Source: Streptomyces albiflavescens
Lineage (GTDB): Bacteria > Actinomycetota > Actinomycetes > Streptomycetales > Streptomycetaceae
NCBI RefSeq assembly: GCF_014645835.1
Contig: NZ_BMMM01000021.1
Location: 62,001-126,000, forward strand
DNA length: 64,000 nt
Reading direction: 5' to 3'
Shown here: one piece after another, positions 8,190 to 16,864 of the stretch
Position numbering within the stretch: position 1 is the stretch's first letter
Layout of the letters: the number at the start of each line of letters is the position of its first letter
Made by a program: the position numbers and the translations under genes
Notes under the pieces: model-generated
What the model was told of the DNA's origin: nothing
Seen by the model: only the letters and a program-made list of their open reading frames with translations
Database searches by the model: none

Positions 8190-9191
8190 TCAACCCGATC
8201 GGCTCAGTTCCAGCTTGGCGCGCAGGAAGCTGCAGCCCTGGCACACCGCGCCGCGGGTGGGTGGGCTGTCTCGTAGCGCGCTCAGTGCGACAAAGTCGTG
8301 GACTGTGCCGAGGAAGCGAACGCCCGCCGCCTCGACGCCGGCGGCGCGTAGACGTCGGACGTACTCCTCCCCCTCGTCGCGGGCGATGTCGGCCTCGGCC
8401 GTTACCACCAGCGCGGGCGGCAGCCCCGTCAGGTCCGTGCGGGTCGCGCAGAGCGGGGAGGCCGTGGGTTCGGTCAACTGCCGCGGAATTGGCGCGTACT
8501 GCGCCCAGTACCGGCGCAACGCCTGACGGGTGAGCAGATGGCCGGTGGCGAATTGCCGTTGGGAGCCGCTATCGCAACGGGAATCGGTGAGCGGGTAGTA
8601 GAGCAGTTGGGCCCGGATCGGTGGTCCGCCGCGTGTGCGCACCATCATGGTGAGCGCTGTGGCCAGTGTGGCCCCCGCGCAGTCGCCGCCCACGGCCAGC
8701 CGTCTCGGGTCCAGTTCCAGCTGCTCAGCGTGTTCAGCCGTCCATGCGAGGAGCGCATAGCACTCTTCCAGTGCCACAGGATACCGAGCCTCGGGGATGC
8801 GGCTGTACTCCGGGACGATCGCCGCGACTCCGAGTTCCCGGACGAACTCACTGATCACCTGGGTGTGCGTCTGGGCATCACCGAGCATCCAACGACCGCC
8901 GTGGAGGTAGAAGAGGACGGGCATCGGCCCAGTTGCGCCAGCGGGGCGGAAGACCCAGAAACCAACGAGGCCGGTGGGGCCAACCGGGGCGACCCTGAAG
9001 ACGGCGTCCACGTCGTAGTCGTCGATGCCGTCGGCCTGGGACTCACGCAGTGCCTGCCTGCCGAGCGTTGGCCCAAGGTCGTCCAGGAAGGGGGGTGCAG
9101 CCGTGGCAGCCACCAGCCGTTCCACTGCCGGGTCGAGCACGACCTTGGACATGGGGGGCCTGCCTGCGCCGTCGTAGGAGTCCCACTGCAT
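8190..9191 (-). CDS. HSL-type alpha/beta hydrolase with Cys in the nucleophile position
   Basis: A 333-residue relative of the hydrolase at 5008, with the same fold-3 layout. The nucleophile motif reads GDCAGA instead of GDSxGG: Cys171 replaces the catalytic Ser, and the codon is tgc on the coding strand. The oxyanion motif is HGGR rather than HGGG. The acidic residue (AEADIARDEGE) and His (TVHDFV) are retained. It may have changed chemistry (thiol nucleophile), act as a binding protein or be inactive. Start ATG 9191 has GAGGG upstream; an internal ATG at 9152 aligns better with the start of its relative and is a real alternative. Confidence 0.85.
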   Translation of the reverse strand: MQWDSYDGAGRPPMSKVVLDPAVERLVAATAAPPFLDDLGPTLGRQALRESQADGIDDYDVDAVFRVAPVGPTGLVGFWVFRPAGATGPMPVLFYLHGGRWMLGDAQTHTQVISEFVRELGVAAIVPEYSRIPEARYPVALEECYALLAWTAEHAEQLELDPRRLAVGGDCAGATLATALTMMVRTRGGPPIRAQLLYYPLTDSRCDSGSQRQFATGHLLTRQALRRYWAQYAPIPRQLTEPTASPLCATRTDLTGLPPALVVTAEADIARDEGEEYVRRLRAAGVEAAGVRFLGTVHDFVALSALRDSPPTRGAVCQGCSFLRAKLELSRSG

Positions 9192-9281
9192 CTGCGGCCC
9201 TCATCTCTCGCTCGGCCATTGGGGCTCCACAACCAGGAGTTGACGGAGTCCTGCGCCTGAAGGTGCTGTGCTGATACCTCG

Positions 9282-12125
9282 TCAGTCGGCGCCCCTGTCC
9301 GTTGCGGCCAATAGGTCCCGCAGCTGATGACGCCGACTCACGCCGAGTTTGGGATAGCTGTTGTACAGGTGCGTGCCCACAGTGCGTGGTGAGAGAAACA
9401 GTTGCTCACCGATCTCCCGGTTGGACAGACCGTCAGCTGCCATTTCGACGATCTGCCGCTGCTGGGCGGTCAGTCCTTCCAGGGCGCCATCGGGCTCGGT
9501 GTCTGCGGCTGCCCCGCTGGCGCGCAGTTCGGCTCGGACGGTCGCAGCCAGGGGTGCCGCGCCGAGCCGCTCGGCTATCTCCAGAGCTGCGGTGAGCTGC
9601 TCCCGTGCCTGCAGAGGCTGACGTGAGCGCCGGAGCCAGACCGCGTAGCTGAGGCGGGCTCGCGCCCGTTCCCAGGGCCAGCGTTCACCCTCCGGGTTGA
9701 CCAGCGCGAGCTGGAAGTGCTCTTCAGGGTCGGCCGCCCGGTCCACCACCGCGGTCGCGTGATGCAGCAGCAGCGTCATGCGAGGGGTCGGCCGCTCGCC
9801 CTGCTGGGTGCGGACCTGGGCCAGGACCTGGGCCGCCTCTTCCTCGCGGCCTATCCGCTGGGCTGCGGTGGCAAGCTCGGCGATCGTGCGGGGTGACAAG
9901 AAGGGGTGCAGTGGCGAGCCGTCGGTGTCGAACAGTGCACGCAGCTGACGGAAGGTGCGGGCCCAGTCGCCCTGGGCTGCGGCTGCCAGGGCGCGAGCCC
10001 GCAGCATGCGGGCGTGGGTCGCCCGATTCTCGGCCAGGTCGAATGCGCACCAGTTCGGCCCGGTAGCGGTGAGCTCCGGCGTGCTTCTGCCACGTAGCGC
10101 TGCCAGGGTCGCTGCCAATGCATCGAGGTCCGCATGGACGCGGGTTTGGCCCAGAACAGCGGCAGCGTCACTTCCTTCGGCCAGCAACGTTTCTGCTTCG
10201 GCCCACCAGCCGGTGGCCAGTAGCGTGTCAGCCATGGGCGCCAGGGACCAGCCGCGTAGACCCAAGGCTTTGCGAGCCCGTAGCTGTGTATCGGCTTTGC
10301 GGTACTGCCTCAGGCAGGTGTCCGCCTCGTCGGCTTGGTAGGCGATCCAGGCAACGGCCAGCCGACGAACCAACCGCTCTGGAGCGTCCGGAAGCGCCCC
10401 GAGGTGGGGAAACTCGAGTCGACGCAGAAGCTGGCCGGCTCCGTGAGCTGCCGCCGCCACGGATACAAAGGCGCGGAGGGCCGAGCGCACCGCGGGTTCG
10501 TCGAGCCGGGTCAGCGCCCCCGTGGCTACGGCGCTCGCACTACGGCTGTCGGACCGGGCGAACAGTGCTGCCAGTTGGCTTCGGTGGTGCGGCAGCGCGG
10601 ACTGGTCGGCGACGGCAGCAGCCACCGAGGCCAGGGCGAGCGCAAGCGGGCCGTCAGCGGGAAGAGCGTGCTCTCGGACGTCCAACAGCAGGTCGAATGC
10701 CTCCTGTTGGAACGAGGCGAGCGAGAGCGCGCCGCTCATGGCAGCGGCGGCCAGGCATGTCAGCTCAGCGTCTGCGGCGCCCTGGGTGAATTGCCGGTAC
10801 AGGTCCCCTACCCAGTCCGGGTCGCCTACGAGATGCGCGGCGGCCAGTGCCTCGGCCAGTCGGCGGGCACGAGCAGCGCCGTCGGGGCTGAGTTGTGCCG
10901 CCTGTTCCAGGGCCGTCGCTGCGGTGACCGCGTTCTGGGTGCCCCAGGCGGTTTCCTCAAGCGCGGCGGCAACCGATTCGTCCGGTCCGAGCGCGGCCGC
11001 TGCCTGGTACTGGGCGCGGTACACCGGGGAGCCTGTCACCCTTGACAGGCCCAGGCAGGCGGCACGGCGCAGCTGGGCCGGTTGACGTGCACGGGCGGCG
11101 CGGCGTACCAGCGGGTGCCGGAACCAGATCCGGCGGTCGGCCACCGTAATGACGCCGGCTGCCTCGGCGGGCGCCCAGACGCCCAGGTCGGGCGTACCGA
11201 CAGCAGTGGTGACCGTGGCCAGGGGTTCGTCGGGGGCTGCCAGAGCCGCATACAGCAGTGCGTGCTGCGTAGCGGTGGGCAGGGCGGCGAGTTCGACCTC
11301 GGTGTCGGGCCGTGGGTACGGGGACAGCAGGGAGCGGTGCCCGGGGAAGGCCAGGTCAGTGTCCGGCTGGGCGAGCCGGCACAGCTCCAGCAGGGCCAGT
11401 GGGTTGCCCTGGGCCTCCTCCAGCAATTCCAGCCTGCGACGCCCCTTGGGTGCGCCCGGCTGCTGGTCCAGGAAGTCAGCAGCCGCCTGCGGGGCCAACG
11501 GTGCCAGGCGCACATAGGGCAGTTCCGTCGGCAGGCCGGGCGGTGCAAGGTCACCGCGCGCAGCGAGCAACAGGGACACACCGTCGTCGGTGAGGTGGCG
11601 AAGGACCGAGCCAAGCACGTCCAGGGAGGGGCGGTCGCAGTCCTGGACATCGTCCACCGTCACCACGACCGGCCGCTGGATGCCAAGACGCTGAAGGAGC
11701 GTCAGCACGGCTCCCTGCACGGCCAAAGGGTCCGGTGGTGGCAACGTGCGCACCGGTGCGATCGCCGGTTCCAGAATGTCGCGGTTCGCTTGCGGCAAAG
11801 CGCTGATCTCATGACGCACGGGCATGAGCAGTTGGCGCAGGCACGCGTAGGGATGTGCCCGCTCCACCGCCCAGCCGATTGCGGACAGCACCAGAGCACC
11901 GCCCCGAATAACCTGCTCCCGGGCTGCGTGCAGAAGGCGCGTCCTGCCGATGCCCTCCTCGCCGAGAAGGAGCAGGCCACGCATCACGCCCCCACCACGT
12001 CCAGTGCTCCGAAGGATCCGCTCGAGTTCCCAGTCCCGGCCGACCAGTCCGCTGTCCCCCGCTTCCCCGCCCTGGGGACCGACAACCACGCCCGGTCCGG
12101 TCTTACCTGCTGTTTCGCTCGTCAT
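9282..12125 (-). CDS. LAL-family LuxR transcriptional regulator with degenerate Walker A
   Basis: A 947-residue large ATP-binding LuxR (LAL/MalT-like) regulator. The N-terminal AAA/STAND module has Walker A GEEGIGRT (residues 55-62), where the catalytic Lys is replaced by Arg, and Walker B VVVTVDDVQD. A long helical, TPR-like middle follows. The C-terminal HTH (LTAQQRQIVEMAADGLSNRE to SPRTVGTHL) is complete. ATG 12125 was chosen because GGGGA lies seven bases upstream and the homologous domain starts soon after; the frame stays open far upstream but would overlap the divergent gene. The Lys-to-Arg change suggests weak or absent ATP hydrolysis. It is divergent from a second LAL gene at 12310. 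Confidence 0.9.
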   Translation of the reverse strand: MTSETAGKTGPGVVVGPQGGEAGDSGLVGRDWELERILRSTGRGGGVMRGLLLLGEEGIGRTRLLHAAREQVIRGGALVLSAIGWAVERAHPYACLRQLLMPVRHEISALPQANRDILEPAIAPVRTLPPPDPLAVQGAVLTLLQRLGIQRPVVVTVDDVQDCDRPSLDVLGSVLRHLTDDGVSLLLAARGDLAPPGLPTELPYVRLAPLAPQAAADFLDQQPGAPKGRRRLELLEEAQGNPLALLELCRLAQPDTDLAFPGHRSLLSPYPRPDTEVELAALPTATQHALLYAALAAPDEPLATVTTAVGTPDLGVWAPAEAAGVITVADRRIWFRHPLVRRAARARQPAQLRRAACLGLSRVTGSPVYRAQYQAAAALGPDESVAAALEETAWGTQNAVTAATALEQAAQLSPDGAARARRLAEALAAAHLVGDPDWVGDLYRQFTQGAADAELTCLAAAAMSGALSLASFQQEAFDLLLDVREHALPADGPLALALASVAAAVADQSALPHHRSQLAALFARSDSRSASAVATGALTRLDEPAVRSALRAFVSVAAAAHGAGQLLRRLEFPHLGALPDAPERLVRRLAVAWIAYQADEADTCLRQYRKADTQLRARKALGLRGWSLAPMADTLLATGWWAEAETLLAEGSDAAAVLGQTRVHADLDALAATLAALRGRSTPELTATGPNWCAFDLAENRATHARMLRARALAAAAQGDWARTFRQLRALFDTDGSPLHPFLSPRTIAELATAAQRIGREEEAAQVLAQVRTQQGERPTPRMTLLLHHATAVVDRAADPEEHFQLALVNPEGERWPWERARARLSYAVWLRRSRQPLQAREQLTAALEIAERLGAAPLAATVRAELRASGAAADTEPDGALEGLTAQQRQIVEMAADGLSNREIGEQLFLSPRTVGTHLYNSYPKLGVSRRHQLRDLLAATDRGAD

Positions 12126-12309
12126 TCGTGATCCCCGGATGCTGTACCACTCGTCTTCGGAACACGTCTTCGGGCACCGGCTCCACTGCAACGATCCTCG
12201 GGGCTCCGGGTACAGCTCGCATCTGTCGGATGACCAGTCCTCAGCCGCCCCCTCGTTCACCTGGCAGGATTCACCCATCGAATCGAACGACAGAGACGAG
12301 GACCCACTT
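12126..12309. promoter_or_regulatory. Divergent promoter region between two LAL regulators
   Basis: This 184-base gap separates the starts of two oppositely transcribed LAL genes and must hold both promoters if the chosen starts are right. It is less GC-rich than the genes on either side. I did not find a clear dyad long enough to name an operator. Confidence 0.5.
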
Positions 12310-15078
12310 GTGCACGCCCCTGCCGAAGTCCCGCCCGTACCGCAGATCGCGGGTCGGGAGCGGCAGCTGACCAGGGTGGCCCGGCTCCTCGCCGCCGCGA
12401 CGGGAGAGGGACCGAAGGTACTTGTGGTGACCGGGGAACCGGGCTCGGGCAAGAGCACCCTGGTGGACTGGGCTGCCGCAGAAGCCTCCGCCCAAAAGGT
12501 GCGCACACTCCGTGTCCGTGGCAGCGAGGGCGAGTCCGGTCTGTGCCTGGCGGGTGCGCACCAGTTGCTGCGCCCGCTGCTGGGGGCCATGGACGGGTTG
12601 CCCGAGCGGCAGCGCCTCGCGCTGCACGGGGCATTCGGCCTCGGTACGGCACCCGAGACCGCCTCGACGGATCCGCTGCTGCTACACCTGGGCGCACTCA
12701 CGCTGCTGTCCGATGCTGCGGCGGAGCAGCCTCTGCTCCTGCTCGTCGACGACGCCCAGTGGCTGGACCTCGGCACGCTCGACCTTCTCGCGTTCGTCGC
12801 CCGACGTCTCGACGGCGAGCGTATCTGCCTGCTGCTCGCCGCACGGGAGGAAGCCGTCCCCGCGCGTTTCGACCGGGACTTCCCTCACCTGGCCGTCGGA
12901 CCGCTGGAGCGCGCCGCCGCGGTACAGCTGCTGGACGCCCAGCCCACTCCCCCGCAGGGACGGGCCCGCGCGCAGATCCTGCAGCAGGCCGCCGGCAACC
13001 CCCTGGCACTGATCGAGCTGAGCCTCGCGCTCGCGCACGGCCGGACCGGCCCCGCCGGCGCAGCCACTCTGCCGCTCACGCGCCGTCTGAAGAACCTGTT
13101 CGCCGCGGAACTACCGGCTCTTCCCGCCGACACCCGGCGCGCGCTCCTCCTGGCGGCCGCCGCCGGAACGGCCCGGCTCGTGGACGTGCTGCGGGCCGCA
13201 CCGGACCTTGCCGGGCTCGAGGCCCTGCTGCCGGCCGAGGGGGTGGGGCTGGTCCGTGTCGCCGACGGGCAGGTGACGTTCCGCCACCCACTTGTGCGGT
13301 CCGCGGTCTACCAGGCAGCATCCTTCTCCGAACGCCGCGCCACGCACCTTGCGCTGGCCGACGCCCTGACCGACCAACCCGACCGCCGTGCCTGGCACCT
13401 GGCCGCCGCCGCGCTGGGACCGGACCGGCAGGTCGCGGACGCGCTCGCCGACAGCGCCGAACACTCCCGCAGTCGCGGCGGACACGCCGCCGCGGCTACG
13501 GCCTTGGAGCGGGCCGCAGAACTCACCCCCGATCTGCAGCAGCGCGCCGAACGGCTTCTGGCTGCGGCCCGGTCCGCCATGTACGCAGGGCACCCCCAGT
13601 GGGTCGCCGACCTCACCGCACGCGTCGCCGACGTCACCCAGGAACCGCGGCTGCGTGCCGAGGCTTCGCTGTGGCGCGGCTGGGCCCTTGGCGTCACCCT
13701 CGCGCACGACGAGGCCCTCGCGGTCCTGCTCCCGGTCGCCGAAGCGATGGCCGATCCCGCGCCTGCCCTGGCCCTCGGCGCACTGAGCACGGCAGCCACC
13801 TCCGCATACAACTCCGGGGACCCCTTCTACCAGGGCGAGTTCGCGCGCATCTGCGCCCGCGTCGTCGAGGACGACCATCCCGTGGACGCGGCCTGGAGCC
13901 ACGCCGCCCTTCACCCGCACACCCAGCGCGCAGACCTCCTGCTGCGCCTGGAGCGCGCGCACGCCGCCATGACGCCGGACTCCGTAGGCGAAATCGCCGC
14001 TGTGGGCGCCACCGCGTGGATCCTGGACGAGACCGAACTTGCTGTCCGCCTACTCGGGCAAGCCATGGACCACCTGCGGCGTACCGGGACCACGGGGACC
14101 AACGCGACCGTCGCCCAGGCCCTCGCGCTGGCGCGCTTCGAGAGCGGCGCCTGGGCCGGTACACAGGCCGCCGCCGAGGACGCCTTCTGGATGGCCACCG
14201 AAGCCGGGGCGGACAACGTCACCGTCGGCTCCTCCCTCCTCCAGGCCACCCTGCACGCTCTGCGCGGCGATCACGAGGCCGCCCGCGTCCTGGCGCAGCA
14301 GGCGGTCCGCGGTCTGGACCTGCGTAAGTCACGCAGCCTGCACGTGCGTTATCGGCACGCGCTGGGCTTGGCCGCAACCGTGGCGGGCGACCACGGCAGC
14401 GCCTACGACCTGTTGCGTGCCACGTACACCCGCGACTTCCAGCCGCTGCCGGTGCACTACCACGCGTCCGTGTACTACCTGGGCGACCTCGCCGCCGCAG
14501 CCGTCCGCGCCGACCGGATACAGGACGCCCGCTCCGTGCTCGAGGCCGCCCAGTACAGCCTCGGCCCCACCCGGTCCTCCCGCGTCCACGCCGTCGTCGA
14601 ACGCGCCGCTGCCCTGCTCAGCGCCCCCGAGGACGCGGAGCAGCACTTCCTCGGGGCGCTCGACGATCCGGCCTGCACCCAGTGGCCCTTCGAACTCGCG
14701 CTCACCCGGCTGGACTTCGGCGAGTGGCTGCGCCGGCAGCGGCGGGCGGCGGAGGCCCGCCCGATGCTGAGCGGCGCGCTGGAGGTCTTCCAGCGCCTGG
14801 GTGCGCAGCCCTGGGCCGAACGGGCCACTGCCGAGCTGCGGGCCGCCGGCGCCCCGGTGACCGTACCGACCGCCCCTGCAGCCGAACTCACGCCGCAGGA
14901 ACGGCAGATCGCGGAGCTGGCGGCACAGGGCCTGACCAATCGGGACATCGCCGCCCGGCTCTACCTGTCACCGCGGACCGTTGGCTATCACCTGCACAAG
15001 ATCTTCCCCAAGCTCGGTATCCGGTCCCGGGGGCAACTGCGCGATGCCCTCTCCCCCGACGCCGCGCCGTCGCCCTGA
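12310..15078 (+). CDS. LAL-family LuxR transcriptional regulator
   Basis: A 922-residue LAL-type regulator with an intact Walker A (GEPGSGKST, residues 42-50), Walker B (LLLLVDDAQWLD), a long helical middle region and a C-terminal LuxR HTH (LTPQERQIAELAAQGLTNRD to SPRTVGYHL). It probably binds an inducer in the central region and activates transcription. GTG 12310 is preceded by GAGGA about nine bases upstream and fits the usual LAL start just before GRERQL; the same frame is open much further upstream but would run into the divergent gene. It is convergent with the esterase at 15147 across a hairpin. Confidence 0.9.
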   Translation: MHAPAEVPPVPQIAGRERQLTRVARLLAAATGEGPKVLVVTGEPGSGKSTLVDWAAAEASAQKVRTLRVRGSEGESGLCLAGAHQLLRPLLGAMDGLPERQRLALHGAFGLGTAPETASTDPLLLHLGALTLLSDAAAEQPLLLLVDDAQWLDLGTLDLLAFVARRLDGERICLLLAAREEAVPARFDRDFPHLAVGPLERAAAVQLLDAQPTPPQGRARAQILQQAAGNPLALIELSLALAHGRTGPAGAATLPLTRRLKNLFAAELPALPADTRRALLLAAAAGTARLVDVLRAAPDLAGLEALLPAEGVGLVRVADGQVTFRHPLVRSAVYQAASFSERRATHLALADALTDQPDRRAWHLAAAALGPDRQVADALADSAEHSRSRGGHAAAATALERAAELTPDLQQRAERLLAAARSAMYAGHPQWVADLTARVADVTQEPRLRAEASLWRGWALGVTLAHDEALAVLLPVAEAMADPAPALALGALSTAATSAYNSGDPFYQGEFARICARVVEDDHPVDAAWSHAALHPHTQRADLLLRLERAHAAMTPDSVGEIAAVGATAWILDETELAVRLLGQAMDHLRRTGTTGTNATVAQALALARFESGAWAGTQAAAEDAFWMATEAGADNVTVGSSLLQATLHALRGDHEAARVLAQQAVRGLDLRKSRSLHVRYRHALGLAATVAGDHGSAYDLLRATYTRDFQPLPVHYHASVYYLGDLAAAAVRADRIQDARSVLEAAQYSLGPTRSSRVHAVVERAAALLSAPEDAEQHFLGALDDPACTQWPFELALTRLDFGEWLRRQRRAAEARPMLSGALEVFQRLGAQPWAERATAELRAAGAPVTVPTAPAAELTPQERQIAELAAQGLTNRDIAARLYLSPRTVGYHLHKIFPKLGIRSRGQLRDALSPDAAPSP

Positions 15079-15090
15079 CGACACGGCGCG

Positions 15091-15127
15091 GCCGCGCGGG
15101 CCCTCTTACCCGAGACACCCGCGCGGC
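15091..15127. terminator. Hairpin between convergent genes
   Basis: Perfect 10-base arms (GCCGCGCGGG at 15091-15100 and its complement at 15118-15127) with a 17-base loop, placed between the stop codons of the LAL gene and the esterase. It has no U-tract, as is usual in high-GC actinobacteria, and could end transcription from both sides. Confidence 0.5.
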
Positions 15128-15146
15128 TGTCAACCTCGTCGGAGCC

Positions 15147-15872
15147 TCAGCTCGTCGCCCGAACAGCCTCGATGATCACGGACGCCACCGCCTTCGGCTG
15201 CGACACGGCGACAGCGTGGGAAGCGCCCTCGACCTCGACGACCGTCGCTCCGGCGCGCTTCGCGCCGAACCGCTCCACCTCCGGGTTGATGGCGTTGTCG
15301 GCGGCGGCAACCAGCGCCCACGACGGCTTGGTCTGCCACGCGGCGGTCGCCGCCTTCTCGCTGAACGCCCCAGCGGCAAGCGGGCGCTGGGCTACCGCCA
15401 GAACCTTCGTCGCCTCCTCCGGGACGTCGGCCGCGAACACCGCCGGAAAGGCATCGGCCGTGATGGTGACCTCGGCGGCGCTCCCTCCGTCGGCCAGCGG
15501 GTACGTCCATTCCTTGAGGTTGCTCACCAGCGGCGACGCAGGGAATCGGCCCTGCAGTTCACCCAGGCTCTCCCCTTCCTCCAGGACGTAGGCGGCAACG
15601 TAGACCAACCCGACGACGTTCGGGGCCGTGCCGGCCACGGTGATCAGCGCGCCGCCGTACGAGTGCCCGACCAGCACGACCGGGCCCTCGATCTGCGTCG
15701 CCACCGAAGCCACATAAGCCGCGTCAGCAGCCAGGCCCCGCAGCGGGTTCGGCGGGGCCACCACGGGAATACCGTGGCTCTGCAGCTCCGCGATGACGCC
15801 GGACCAGCTGGCAGCATCAGCGAACGCACCATGGACGAGGACAACGGTGGGCGTGGGCGTGGACGTGGGCAT
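15147..15872 (-). CDS. Small alpha/beta hydrolase (esterase family)
   Basis: A 241-residue alpha/beta hydrolase with the N-terminal strand TVVLVHGAFADAASW, the nucleophile Ser71 in GHSYGG, and a C-terminal GASHAVAV that supplies the His. It is the intact counterpart of the deleted gene at 4673-4939. The family includes salicylate-esterase-like and methylesterase-like enzymes in bacteria; the substrate is unknown. ATG 15872 was chosen because GGGAG lies six bases upstream; the in-frame ATG at 15977 is far from any ribosome site. It ends the regulator/esterase block. Confidence 0.87.
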   Translation of the reverse strand: MPTSTPTPTVVLVHGAFADAASWSGVIAELQSHGIPVVAPPNPLRGLAADAAYVASVATQIEGPVVLVGHSYGGALITVAGTAPNVVGLVYVAAYVLEEGESLGELQGRFPASPLVSNLKEWTYPLADGGSAAEVTITADAFPAVFAADVPEEATKVLAVAQRPLAAGAFSEKAATAAWQTKPSWALVAAADNAINPEVERFGAKRAGATVVEVEGASHAVAVSQPKAVASVIIEAVRATS

Positions 15873-16213
15873 GGGCTTCTCCCTCGATTCGGACGCGACA
15901 GCGTCTCCAACAGGCAACGTTCTTGCCGTTGCGCACGCTAGGCGGTTCCGCCGGACCGCAGTTGCGCCACGGTGCACGCGCCCGCGTCATCCCGTGCACA
16001 CCCAGGGCGGCCGGCCAACCCAGGCCCGTGGGCACGGATACCGCGACAGTGACCCCATGTTCGTGGAGAACGCGTTCACCAGGGCACCGACTCCATAGAA
16101 CATGCCTGACAGCAGCAGGAGTTGATTGCCAGTCAGCAACTTGCGCAGGCGTCGCCCCATGCGCGGGGCCCGGCGACCGCACCCTGTGCCGATCGGAAAC
16201 TCATCGCCGCTGG

Positions 16214-16396
16214 TCAGGCTGCATATCTGTACGCGTTGATGACACCGCCGAGCATTCGGGTGCGGAGGAGTCGGCGCGCGGTCAGGTCGGTCGCGGCCGC
16301 AGGGCGCGCCTGCCGATCGCCACGGCGGCAGCGTCGTGGCGGGTGGGCTTCCTGTTCTTGCTGGTGAGAGGCTTCTGCCAATGTTGGGCGCCCCAT
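16214..16396 (-). pseudogene. Possible C-terminal fragment of an integrase-core transposase
   Basis: The frame ends in MLGGVINAYRYAA, which resembles the conserved ending (LGGLINEY-x-x-AA) of integrase-core (DDE) transposases of actinobacterial IS elements. Nothing upstream in the frame resembles the catalytic core, so only the last 20-30 residues are identifiable. The assignment rests on a short motif. Confidence 0.35.
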
Positions 16397-16498
16397 TTCC
16401 GGAACAGAAGCTGTCCCGGTCCCGGCGAACGGATCGCACCGTCTCGGACAGAGGTCTCACTGCAGCGCCCGAGCCGCCTCTGCCCGTCGCACGCGCAG

Positions 16499-16732
16499 CT
16501 GAGCAACTACGTGCTGCAGCCGCGCATCACGGCGCGCACGGTCGAGGTCCATCCCGCCGTGGCCTTCGGATCCGTCCTCGCCGGAGCGGCACTCCTCGGA
16601 GCGGTCGGTGCCGTCATCGCCATTCCCACCCTCGCGACCGTGCAGGCACTCGGCACGGCATACGTGCCCCGGTACGAGGTCTTTCCCTCCCTTGAGCCGA
16701 CGGGCGACGCACCGGGAGATGGCACAACGTGA
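16499..16732 (+). pseudogene. C-terminal fragment of an AI-2E family (PerM-like) membrane transporter
   Basis: The frame reads NYVLQPRITARTVEVHPAVAF, then GAALLGAVGAVIAIPTLATVQA, then YVPRYEV before a stop. This is the last membrane segment of AI-2E-type permeases, which have NxxLxPRI followed by HP-x-V and a GxxGxxxAxP motif. The remaining ~300 residues are absent; upstream sequence in the same frame does not match the family. It is a remnant without a start of its own. Confidence 0.7.
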
Positions 16733-16864
16733 GCCCAGGCGGTCGGTCGGCATGCAGAGCGGGCACCCTCTGCCGGAGAGGAACATGATGAGTATTGAGG
16801 CATCCACCCCGTTGTGCAAAGCAGCATTTCATGACCTCTTCCAGAGGCCGATACGGTCGGATTC

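Noticed and set aside
9282..12776. A 1164-codon frame including 217 extra codons before the LAL regulator
   Set aside because: The upstream part is Ser/Arg-rich, lies inside the divergent LAL gene and has no ribosome site; the start at 12125 fits the family.
15987..16460. Minus-strand frame with a hydrophobic stretch (NQLLLLSGMFYGVGALVNAF)
   Set aside because: Only one possible membrane segment in otherwise low-information sequence, no start site or family match; left as unassigned remnant sequence.
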